Assembly (NCBI RefSeq): GCF_013373865.1
Contig: NC_050476.1
Location: 7,662,501 to 7,726,500 of the forward strand
Direction of reading: 5' to 3'
Length of the DNA stretch: 64,000 bases
From: Monomorium pharaonis
Lineage: Eukaryota > Arthropoda > Insecta > Hymenoptera > Formicidae
Below the pieces are notes generated by a model. That model had not been told where the DNA came from. It saw only the letters and a program-made list of their open reading frames with translations, and did not search any database. Below, piece by piece: positions 37,778 through 47,838 of the stretch; within the stretch, counting starts at the first letter, position 1, and every line of letters begins with the position of its first letter. The position numbers and the translations under genes were made by a program.

Positions 37778-38871
37778 TCCCAGACAACACGCATGTCTAA
37801 AAGACATCTTTAAGACGTCTTAAAAGAGACGTCTTTGAGACTTTACCAAAAGACGTCTTTATGACGTCTTAAAATCATCTTATTTTAGACGTCTCTCTTA
37901 AGACGTCTAAAATACGTCTTTTTTAAGACATTCTTTGAGACGCCATTTAGACGTCTTTACGACGTCTGAGAAAGACGTTTTTAAGACGTCGAATGACGCA
38001 CATAACCAAATCTGCCGTGTGATGCGATCAAGTCGATCGACGTGCTTATCCCGTATCAATTTTTGAACTCTTGCACGTATCGCGTGTGTGTTGGGACGTT
38101 TTGTCCTAGTTTGCTGTGTAACGCAGCCGAGTGTGGATACGTTAATACAACACAACTTTTTAACTCTCGTACGTATCGCGTGTGTAGGCTGTTATTGGAA
38201 ATAATTAACCTTTCTGACAACAGTTTTTGACAATTAATAAACCGGACGATAATAGTGTTGCGCTTAAGTTGCTGTAAAATATGTGACTGAATCCAGTATC
38301 TCTGTAAAATTCTGTAATTTCCAATCACAAAAACATGAAATAAAATTGAAATATATAATATAAAATTTTGTATTTATAAAAAAAACTTATCTTAATAATA
38401 AAATAAAAATAAGGAAATATAAATATAAAGTATTTTGTTTAAAATAATAAAAAATAAAAAATAATAAACCTAGCTTTTGGAATCCTTGGCGGAAAAATTT
38501 TCTACAAAATTCTAAAAAACTACAAAAATTTACAAAAGTGTGTTTCAAATTTAGCATTTTTCTGTAAAAACTACAAAAAAATGCCAGAATTGGAACACTT
38601 TTGTAAATTTTTGTAGTTTTTTAGAATTTTGTAGAAATTTTTTCGCCAGGGATGTCTAAAATAATTTTTATATAAGACGTCTCAAAAACGTCATAAATAA
38701 AAAAAATTAGACGTCTTTGAGACGTCTTAAAAACGTCTTAAATCGGGTCATAAGACGTCTTAAAGACGTCTAAAAGACGTCTTTCTGATAGTTTTATAAG
38801 ACGTCTTATAGAAATATAAGACGTCTTTTAGACGTCTTTAAGACGTCATAATGTTCTCTGGGCTGTTTGTA
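37778..38871. mobile_element. DNA transposon with GACGTC-array ends (about 1.1 kb)
   Basis: The tips are inverted: CCCAGACAACA at the left and the reverse complement of CCCAGAGAACA at the right. Each end then carries an array of palindromic GACGTC sites, mostly as AAGACGTCTT: about nine between 37820 and 37995, and about ten between 38670 and 38850. Several single-base decayed sites (AACGTC, TACGTC) sit among them. The interior has two direct copies of about 29 bp (near 38060 and 38157, sharing CGTATCGCGTGTG) and a nested hairpin element. There is no transposase frame, so it is non-autonomous. The superfamily is not assigned. Confidence 0.85.
38482..38653. mobile_element. Nested hairpin MITE inside the GACGTC element
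   Basis: Arms of about 60 bp. The left runs from ATCCTTGGCGGAAAAA through TTCTAAAAAACTACAAAAAT to TTTACAAAAGTGT; the right is its near-exact inverse, ending TTTTTTCGCCAGGGAT. Arm identity is high, suggesting a younger insertion than its host element. Confidence 0.9.
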
Positions 38872-40035
38872 CAATAATATCGATATTAATCTATTAATTG
38901 GGGGGATAATAATAAAGATAATATATCATCCAGAAGGTAGAGATAAATTAACGGTTAGACGATTTAAATAATTCAATATTTTTTTTCCCCCAACCTGACA
39001 GGTGCCGTTCCAAGATTAAAAAAGGATTTGCCGAACGTTACCGTATATTTCGGTTTTAGCGAATGTCCCGCGTCAGATTAATTTTTAATTAGTCGCAAAA
39101 TTATGCTCGCGGACTAACAATAGCGCTGCTCGTGCTGCACTTTAGCGGAATATGCGACATCTCCTATATCGGCATCATATAAAATAGCATCGATTTTATT
39201 GTCCGTCGTCGCAGAAGCGGGGAATGTGTACCGGCCGCGAGTGTCAGAGTAATTTTCGTTAATTAATGAAATAGATTAAAACACGGGAAAGCGCTCTCGG
39301 CGCTGCCGGACGCGGTCACGTTAGTTGACAGCGCGAAAAGGTATAACGTCGTCTGCATATCCGATGCAGGTCCATTTACAACGTCCGCCGCGCCGCAACG
39401 TGCGCGCGAGTTTATGCAACTGCACACGTACCAAAAATATACTTATTGATATAACTGTCATTAAATGAGACGCGTCTGCCTCTCTAGTTGGATGTCATTA
39501 CAATATATATCTGTTCATCTTAATTGTTTATTGAAGAGACATCGTGTCGTTCACCCCTGCAGCGCTTAACGATTGATATTCTGCAGGTTCTAATATTAAT
39601 TTTATTCAATTATCCCTCTCGTACGATCTCGGACAGGAAATTTCGAATTAGGAAAATAGAAATGCAAGGAAATAGAAGGAAAATTAAAACCAAATTCTGT
39701 TATTAAAATTTATAAAACGCTGTAAATTATTATTTTATTTTCTTCAATATTAATTATCTATTATTAATGATGTATAAATAAGTGAAAAATATATTTAAAT
39801 ATATACAATTTTACTTTGACACTTTAGTAAATCGATCAATAATGCTAATTTCTTAAATGCGTAATACACATTAATTATATTAAGAATCCTGTCCACAAAG
39901 GTTAACATAATTATTACGAGATCAAAGATTAAATCAATAGCTTTAATTTTCCCACAAAATTTTTAAACAATCTTTGTTAATAATAAAAAACAAATTAAAA
40001 TCACAATTAAGTCATGCGCAACATAGCTTTGTGTG

Positions 40036-40079
<44 letters not shown>

Positions 40080-40160
40080 AGCATGTAGCACTGTAGCTTG
40101 CTGTAGCTTCAGGTGAATGTACGGCGTGTATTTTTCTCGAGGACCAAGAGAATAAGAACG
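38872..40160. other. Upstream region of the THUMPD3 gene with TG repeat
   Basis: A CpG-rich patch at 39000-39440 is followed by AT-rich DNA. A (TG)18 microsatellite at 40041-40077 ends 83 bases before the THUMPD3 start codon and probably lies in its promoter or 5' UTR. No other gene seen. Confidence 0.6.
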
Positions 40161-42225
40161 ATGAGTATCTGCGAATCTGTGAGTGAACTCTTTGCAGAGT
40201 CTGGTGATAAAGACAATATTTTTACGATTGCAGTCACTGTGGACACAGGTACAAAATTATTCGTAAATTTATCCGTAAAATGAAGAGAAATCCACGTGAT
40301 GATTAAACATAACCTTACCTATACAACAATTTCATAATATAATTTCGTTGAATCGCAGGTTTCGAGTGGGAAGCGATCGATGAGTGCAAGGAGAAATTGA
40401 GCAAAGATGTTCGGGTGGTCAAGCAACGCGGAAGAATCTACTTCAACATTGACTGGGACGAGTTTCCAAAAGTACTCTTCCATCTAGATTTTTTTTTAGA
40501 CAATAGACACGAATAGGATATTTATATTACGTTTTACCGCCAAAATTGTAGGTTCAACAAATGAGATCGATAGATCATATATTTATAGTAGCTGATAATG
40601 GAACCTTGTCGTTTGCCAAGGACCACAGAGACAAAGAATCAGATTTACTATGTATAAGGAACTATAATTCAAATGTACTCTCTAACTCAGATGATAGATG
40701 GAAAAAAACTCTTAAAGCATGGAAATGTGCAACAGATTTTAAAGGAAAACTTTATCCAACAATTGAAGAATATACTGCAGCTAAAGAACAAGATCTAATA
40801 GTCAAAGCGGAAATGCTAAAGATACGTAACAAAGAGCAAGAAGAAAAAGACCCTCTTGACTGGAATGTATCAGAGATGAAAGAAGAAAAAGGGAAAAAAA
40901 GAGGGCAAGATCCTTCGAAATCTGAGGAAAATGATGTACTGAAATACAGAGTAACATGCGAGAGAAGCGGCAAACATACAGTTGAATCCACGGATGTCGC
41001 TAGAGTTATCGGAGAGGTATTACAAGACAAGTTTCATTGGCTGGTTGACTTATCCATGTATCATCTAGAAATTGTCTGCAAACTGATAGATGGTACGAAA
41101 AATGAGAGTTAATAAATTAATAAATTTTAACAAGAAATATATATTTAGGTTTATAATAGTATCTTCCAGGATCAATTAAATATGTATTAATAGTCATAAA
41201 TTAATTAATAACTAATTTTTTATTTTTGAATGTTATAGAACAACTAATAACACATTTACGTGTGACGCACAAATCTAAGCATAACAGAAACATCATAAAT
41301 TTTGGACCAACAACTCTTAGATCAACTATATGTTATAATTTACTAAAATTGGCGAACCCTAAACCAGGAGATATAATAGTAGATCCTATGTGTGGAGGAG
41401 GTTCTATTCCTATAGAGGTACAGCATATTTATAATTAAATTAATATAAATAAAATTAATCTAGTTTATAAATTTCCATTTGCATAAATTTTTAGGCAACA
41501 CTTGCTTATCCAGACACATACGTCTTATGCGGCGACAATGATTCCAGAGCTACAGATAGAACAAAGTCAAATATGAATGCTTCGACAGTTGGGTGTAAAA
41601 TAGATCTCGTACAGTGGACTGCTTCAAAATTGCCATTCAAAGATTCTTTTATTGATGTTATTGTTACTGATATGGTATGTATATTTAAATTTACAATTAA
41701 TGTTTAAAAATTTTCTTTATAATCAACTTTTTAAAAATATTTTTTAATTCCTTTTGTAAAAAATAATTTTTTTTAAATAATCTGCAGCCTTTTGGTAAAA
41801 GAAGCGGAAATAAGTCATACAATAAGTTCTTTTACAAGGATTTTTTGCTAGAACTTGGTCGGATGGTAAAAATAAACGGACGAATAATTCTACTCACTTA
41901 TGATAGATGTAACTTTAAAGATGTAAGTTTTTATTACAATGAAAATTAAAACATTAAATTAAGTAAGATTTTACTTTATGATCTGAAATCAAATTGTTAT
42001 TTATTATAGGCTTTAATGGCAGCTGGCGATTTGTTCTGGGTGATGAAGATAATTGGTGTAAACGTAGGAGGCCTTCCAGCTGCAGTTTATGTTTTAAATC
42101 GCACTCAAGTATCTCTCAATTCTTTCAAACCGCGTCTGGCCAAGCCATATGGAAAGTATAGTTATTCGAAAAATGATAAAAATTCATCTGCTCACTTAGA
42201 CCAATTAGATATGCCCTTTTCATAA
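40161..42225 (+). CDS. THUMPD3: THUMP domain-containing tRNA guanine-N2 methyltransferase (THUMPD3)
   Basis: Seven exons (40161-40248, 40359-40471, 40552-41092, 41239-41417, 41495-41674, 41788-41922, 42010-42225) join through GT-AG introns of 77-146 bp into 483 codons with every phase consistent. The human protein is about 507 residues. The N-terminus contains TVDTGFEWEAIDECKEKL, matching the family start; the middle is the THUMP tRNA-binding region with a lysine/glutamate-rich insert. The SAM-binding motif I is VDPMCGGGSIPIE (about 295-307) and the catalytic motif is DMPFGKR (366-372). NVGGLPAAVYVL near the C-terminus is also conserved. In animals THUMPD3 with TRMT112 makes N2-methylguanosine in tRNA, chiefly at position 6. 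The start chosen is the first ATG, in the context AACGATG. The 3' end converges on RPF1. Confidence 0.95.
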
Positions 42226-42264
42226 GTGTTATGATATAAATTTATATTTTTGTACGAAGAAGTT

Positions 42265-42277
42265 AATAAAGTTTATT
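42265..42277. terminator. Palindromic poly(A) signal shared by convergent genes
   Basis: AATAAAGTTTATT is a palindrome around a central base. It gives AATAAA on the plus strand (42265-42270), 40 bases after the THUMPD3 stop, and AATAAA on the minus strand (42277-42272), 77 bases after the RPF1 stop. Both positions suit cleavage signals, so the two mRNAs probably overlap at their 3' ends. Confidence 0.7.
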
Positions 42278-42353
42278 TATATGTTTGGCATATAATCATA
42301 TAATTTTGTTTCAACAAATTATTTCCTTCGTAAATAATTTTAATATGTAAAAT

Positions 42354-44443
42354 TCACAAAAAGAATTTTCTTCTGCTTGTTTCCATGGCGTGTCTACGAC
42401 CCTCTATGACCCACTCGTAATCTCCATATTTACTATCGAATGTTCCATGCTGCAGTGATCTTAATTTCAGAGTGAACCGTGGACCTAATTCTCGTAATCT
42501 TGGTTTTCCAGTTTTGAGATTGAATTCATATCTGAAAAGTAATTCATTAGATATAAATAATCATATCAGATGTAAAGTAACTTGCAATGTTAAGTCTCAC
42601 TATAAATTTTATAAATTCCGTAATATAAGATTGACTAATAAAAAAAAAAAAAAAAATAAAAACCAATTATTTACAATTTAAATATCTTTATAAATTCTAT
42701 GATTTTAACGGATCTTTTTATCTACAGTTATAGATTTTATCAAAATATTGCAATTTTGTAGAATCTATTAAGGGGATGCTAAACTACTCGTCAAATTTGA
42801 TTGAGGTCAATAATGCAGTTATTTGTGCACGTATTAACAAAATTTTGTATGTATTTCTTTTATAGATTTAGAAATCCATTTCCAGAATTAAAGTTTATGT
42901 ATTAATATCAGCTTATGAATTGCATTTCATATCAAGAATTAAAAAAAATTTTTAGATTGCTCTTTTGAGATACAAAATGTTTACCAATGTGTATCTTTTT
43001 TATTAAGATGCCTACGCTCAATCAAAGCATAGTATTGTTCCTTAATGTTCACTCATGTGCAGATCTGACTTGATTTATATACGTACAAGATGCACAATTT
43101 TTATATCAAGCACATTTTGTTAGGAGTCCACGCCAAATGCCGACAATTAAAAAATTTTTTTTGATTTTTTGTATAAAATCGTTACGTCCACACATTGTTA
43201 TCGTCTATACTTTAATTGTGGAGAAAGATTTTTAATTCTGTAAATGCAATAAAAAGTTAAACATTGGAACAAATTGTACAATTCTGCCGGTAAAAGACGA
43301 CTTTAGGATCCCCTTAAGAATGAAAAAACTTATGAAATTACCTGTGATGTCTGAAAAATATATAATCTCTTTGATTGTGAAATGTTACTGCTCTTCTTCC
43401 TTTAAATTGTGGCTGATAATGAAACAATGCTCCCAGCATTCTGCCAATGGTAAAACCTAAGCGTGTGGTAAAGTTATTGAGAATAACTTCAGGTCGGTGT
43501 TCGGTAATCTCTTTATGACTACGCTTCAAATCTGTTGTTATTTTTACATTACTGAGCTTAAAATGTGCTGTAGGGCCATCAGGTAAGTGAATGATCAACA
43601 TACCATCTAACATAACATTAATGTAAGGAAAATTATTTCAAGATAAAATTAATTTAATGTAATATCTCATCCTGATCTGATCTTATACAACTTGTAGTAT
43701 AAATTTGTCAAATAACATTAGTTGAGTCGCTTATTAAATAACATTTTAAAAACATTTATAGTGCCTCTAATAAATCCTTATTAATTAATTACAAATTTAC
43801 ATAAGATATTAGTTTAATACAAATAAAAATATTACATCAACAAAGTAATTTTGTTAAAAAGGATACTTGGTTTACATTGATCTTCATTAACAATTATTAT
43901 ATCTGTAAAATTTCTGGCAGTAGCACTCTTGACCATCTTCTTAACGCCAGAACGATTTCTATACAGAGAGATAGAATTAGGAATTATTCTTGTGAGTTCT
44001 CTGCCAAAAATTCTCGTTTTCCTGTTTGGATTATCGGCATATGTAATGAGGACCTTGGGTTCATACTCCTGCCTATAGTAGGCAGCGAATTCATCGTGCT
44101 CACACTCAACTTTGAGTTCCTCATTCGTCTCATCATCCAGATCACCTACTATCATAGTTTCATCCTTCTCTCGCAGACTCTCTATAGTATGTGGCACCTG
44201 TTTCGGAGCATCTTCCTGTATCCTTGCTTTTTTCGCCGCCTTCTTCGCCTTTGCTCTTTCCTTCATCAATTCCTGACATTTTTGATATCTCAGTGCTTTA
44301 CATTTGATGTGATTGAAGTTGCTGTTAGACGGCAGCAAAACTTCCGCAGTTTTCTCAGTCGAAGTACTCGGTTGATCGTCCGCTACGTCATTTTTATTTC
44401 TGGGGCGGCTCAAAGGATTCTTTCGCAAAGTTTTAATCTTCAT
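42354..44443 (-). CDS. RPF1: Ribosome production factor 1 (Brix domain)
   Basis: Three exons on the minus strand (44443-43867, 43606-43342, 42531-42354) join in phase to 339 codons, against about 349 in human. The start is the ATG at 44443, beginning MKIKTLRKNPLSR; an in-frame extension upstream has no ATG. Residues 50-80 are a basic helix (KERAKAKKAAKKAR). The Brix domain starts near residue 129 (PKVLITYADNPNRKTR) and includes ARNFTDIIIVNED, LPDGPTAHFKLSNV, VILNNFTTRLGFTIGRMLG and FHNQRDYIFFRHHRY. The C-terminus LGPRFTLKLRSLQHGTFDSK and METSRRKFFL matches the family. RPF1 is a nucleolar factor for 27S/32S pre-rRNA processing and 60S assembly. The second intron (810 bp) is unusually long because it carries a transposon. 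Confidence 0.96.
42768..43317. mobile_element. piggyBac-like MITE in RPF1 intron 2
   Basis: The element is bounded by TTAA on both sides. The ends TTAAGGGGATGCTAAACT and AGGATCCCCTTAA are inverted repeats (TTAAGGGGATnCTAAA). TTAA target sites and GGG/CCC-type tips are typical of the piggyBac superfamily. The interior is about 520 bp, AT-rich and without a transposase frame, so the element is non-autonomous. It explains most of the length of the intron. Confidence 0.8.
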
Positions 44444-44961
44444 TTTGTAAGACTTTTTATTAAAATTCTTAACGTCCAAGAGAACACGAAAAGAGAAAAT
44501 CGCGCTTCTAACCTATCAATTCTTTTAGAAATACCACATGTTTATACGAGTGTATGTACATGCATGCAGGATCGCCAACGTCATGAGAAATCAAACTAAA
44601 TGGTAAAAAAAGGGGGCGTTTCTATCGTCTAGCTTCTAAAATAACTAGACTATTGCCAAAATTTTAAAATTTACAACAAAAAATAAAACATTTTTGCTCG
44701 TATCACCAATTTATTAACCACGTAATTGTAAAAAATATATTTATTTCTCTTTATTCCAAGAGTATACCATCCTCCCCTTTATCTCTAATGCATTAATATT
44801 TTTTTTATAACGGCATAACAATGTATATGTTACTTTATAAAATAAGAGTAAAGTTTTATGACGATATAATGTAAAATTCAATGCTAACCGAATAACTTAT
44901 TTAAGAAACCTTAATTACGTTTTATATACATTTCACTTAGCTATATAAATCTTGTGTAGAA
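44444..44961. other. Spacer between BET1 and RPF1
   Basis: AT-rich interval holding the RPF1 promoter and 5' UTR and the BET1 3' UTR, both genes reading leftward. TTTATT at 44710-44715 (AATAAA on the minus strand) is one possible BET1 poly(A) signal. Confidence 0.6.
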
Positions 44962-45440
44962 TCATTTAAACTTTAAAACTATCCACAATACGATAAATAC
45001 CGCTACAGAGAAAAGAAATAAGTAAAGGATATAATAATTGTGTTTTGCTTTTCCCAGACGCAAAACACGTGCCACAGAACCAAACAACGAACTGCTTGTT
45101 CTTTCATAATCATCATCCTAAAATATAAATTCGTATTATTTCTCATTAAATTTAAGATAACATGTAAAATTAATCATACTGACTACTAACTATGTCTTTT
45201 AGCATTTTCTCTTGATATTTTACTTCTGTACCAATATCAATGGATAATGATTTTAAGGCTTGAATTTTATCCCCTAGTTTTTCAGTCATCCTTTCGTTCT
45301 CATCTTGCATAGTATTGTGAGTAGATGTACTTGGTAATGGCTCATAGCCATAACCCCCTGGAAAAATAAAAATTATAAAGTAAGAAATTATCAATGCATC
45401 TGTTAACATATGTCAATTTACCTGAATGGGCACGTCGCAT
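44962..45440 (-). CDS. Bet1: BET1 homolog, ER-Golgi Qc-SNARE
   Basis: Three exons on the minus strand (45440-45422, 45357-45191, 45117-44962) give 113 residues, close to 118 in human. The protein begins MRRAHSGGYGYEPL. Residues 25-85 are the SNARE motif, with ENERMTEKLGDKIQALKSLS and IGTEVKYQEKMLKDIDDDYE; Gln55 falls at the expected zero-layer position. Residues about 90-110 form a single C-terminal membrane anchor (YYILYLFLFSVAVFIVLWIV), followed by a short basic tail. BET1 acts with syntaxin-5, GS27/membrin and Sec22b or Ykt6 in fusion of ER-derived vesicles at the Golgi. The donor of exon 2 is the GTTAGT directly after codon 62; the next GT would leave exon 3 out of frame. Introns are very short (64 and 73 bp). 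Confidence 0.95.
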
Positions 45441-47838
45441 TTTGTTAGTTTTGTTAGCAATCTTGATAGCTTAATAGATGAACAGACGTAGAAGAAAATT
45501 ATTGTCTTATAAAATATTCTTAGAAACCAAGAGAAGTACTTCAATCTGTTTTTATCTGAAAAAATATGTATTGCAGGATTAGCTTAATTTTTTATTCTTA
45601 TATATTTATGTAATGTGTAATAATATATATGTAATAAAATTAACTTACCCAGTCACACAGTAGTCAGAATTATTTCAGTACAAATATATTGTCCAGCTGT
45701 ATTAAAGCTGTAAACGGCGATACTTGAACAGAAAAATATTCATGTATAAATATAACCTCAAATACACAAAATATTTGTATAATTTGGCCAAGAAATCTAT
45801 CCAAGTCTTGTTAATATAACGCTTTGCGAATTACCAATTATATAGAAAAACAGACACAACCGGAGACTAGAAAATATATGTCAATATACGTCAACGTCAC
45901 GATTGTAGACGTCAGTAAACGTGTAATAAAGAAGTTCCTATGTTCCTATTGCTACCTATTGCATCATTGCGAGCGAATGACGAGAAAATTAAGTTAATGC
46001 TAGGTTCCTGACATATCAAAGATCGACAATTTTAGAGTTTTGCACAGTTTAGAACAATTATGTTAATATAATGTAATATTAATTTACTGATTTATTATTA
46101 TTCTGATATTTTATAGATAATTATAAATTGTTTTAATATTATATTAAAGAAAGGGAGGGGGAATTATATCCCCAATCAATAATACCAATGCTCACAATCA
46201 TGACTCTAGTGGCACAATTGAAAATTATTCAAAATTTATGGACTTTAATATTATTTTAATATTATCCCTCTTATCAAATTTATCTTTACTTCATTTATAA
46301 ATTTTATCATAAATTATACTCTTTTAACATTTCTGTAAAATATTAAAAAAATTTTCTCTTAGAAATTAAATTATTAATTAAATGATGATGGACAAAGGGT
46401 GCTTGGAAAGAATCATGTTTCAGTAAGTTATTAATAGTATTATATATTAAATATAAAGGCACAAACAATAAGGAGTACTTTTCTACTTTCTAGATTCCTA
46501 CGGTATCAGGGTGTTTCGCACATTGTCTAATACACGTTCGATATACAGACAATTATATCTCACGCCAACAATTGTGACAGAATTATTCTCGAAGACGGAG
46601 AAACACTTACGATAACGCTATGGATCTCTCTTTGATCTCTCTCGAACTTAAATAATTTAATTACAATTCTATCTATTCACAACCTTATAAGAAAAACGCT
46701 CAATGTGTATTATTCTTTCACGTAAATGCGCGATACTTATAATAATGCTTGTGTTGACGATTCGTTCGGTTAAATAAACATATATTAACATCTCGATATG
46801 ATCGTATATAAAATTCTCGATATGAAAATTGTTAACAAGTTCAAAAACATAATTTTCATAAGTCTTTCGACGTTCGCGCGTTTCACAACTAGATATACTG
46901 TTTTTATACAATTTTCATCATCTAACATCTTTATCTCAACGTAGAACAATGATAAGTACGTTTGATGTCGCTCACACATGAAAACGCCGTCAATCATTGA
47001 ATCGTAAAAATCTCACACTGTTATAACATCTACATTTATTACATATATTGCTACTTAATGCTTCTCTATTCATATCGGTGTAATCTGCAGCAAATCGTAC
47101 ATATAAATGTATATATACGATACCGATTTGATCCCTCAAGAAGTAATTTGAGATTAGGCCTGAAATTTGAGTGTACTAAATATTATATAAATTTCTATTT
47201 TAAGAAACTTGAATCGACAACCGTTCTTTTTGGAATGTTCAATATTATAAAAAAGAAAAAACACAAAAAGATCGATTTTTGTTGTAGATTATATCATCAT
47301 AAATATTAAATATTTTGTACTTCCACAACCCGCCTAAGAGAAAAAATTGTATTCCTCGAGGGTGTGTTATTACAATCAAAATTGTATAAAATTTATGAAG
47401 AATTTGTGAAAGATTCGTCAAAATGTCTAACAGCACCTACAATGGATTATTACTAAAGATTACTGCTACGAAGAACTAAACTATAAGATTTTTCCAAGTT
47501 ACCCTGAATAGATATATACAGTGTTGAGCATTATTCTTGACTTCTTAAATTATACAATACAGTTCTATCGAAACAAATCGACTGTTAGGCAAGAGGACTT
47601 CAACGTATCGTCGCATGTTCTCAGTATTATAGAGATAGTATGAGAATATTCATTATAAATATAATAACTTATAGGAAAATATGAAAAAGATCATATAAAA
47701 GAAAAGTTACATTTAAATATAATAAATGTAAAGTTCTGATTATACTGTGAGTCGCTTGCCAATTACTATTACATTCGAAATAACGTAGGAAGAGAAAAAT
47801 CATAATGGATCACGAAAATTAAGGATCTATTATTAGAA
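45441..47838. other. BET1 upstream region and probable KANK 3' UTR
   Basis: AT-rich with no supported coding frame. The right part most likely holds the 3' UTR of the leftward KANK gene: TTTATT at 47035-47040 (AATAAA on the minus strand) lies about 800 bases past the KANK stop. The region near 45440-45960 would carry the BET1 promoter and 5' UTR. Confidence 0.5.

Noticed and set aside
44444..44479. In-frame N-terminal extension of RPF1
   Set aside because: It contains no ATG; the first ATG at 44443 fits the family length.
43877..44599. 240-codon plus-strand frame opposite RPF1 exon 1
   Set aside because: It is the antisense shadow of the confirmed RPF1 exon and has no independent support.
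45178..45190. Later BET1 exon 2 donor (CA/GTATGA)
   Set aside because: It leaves phase 2 and puts exon 3, with its clear membrane anchor, out of frame. The GTTAGT donor after codon 62 restores the conserved IDDDYE junction.
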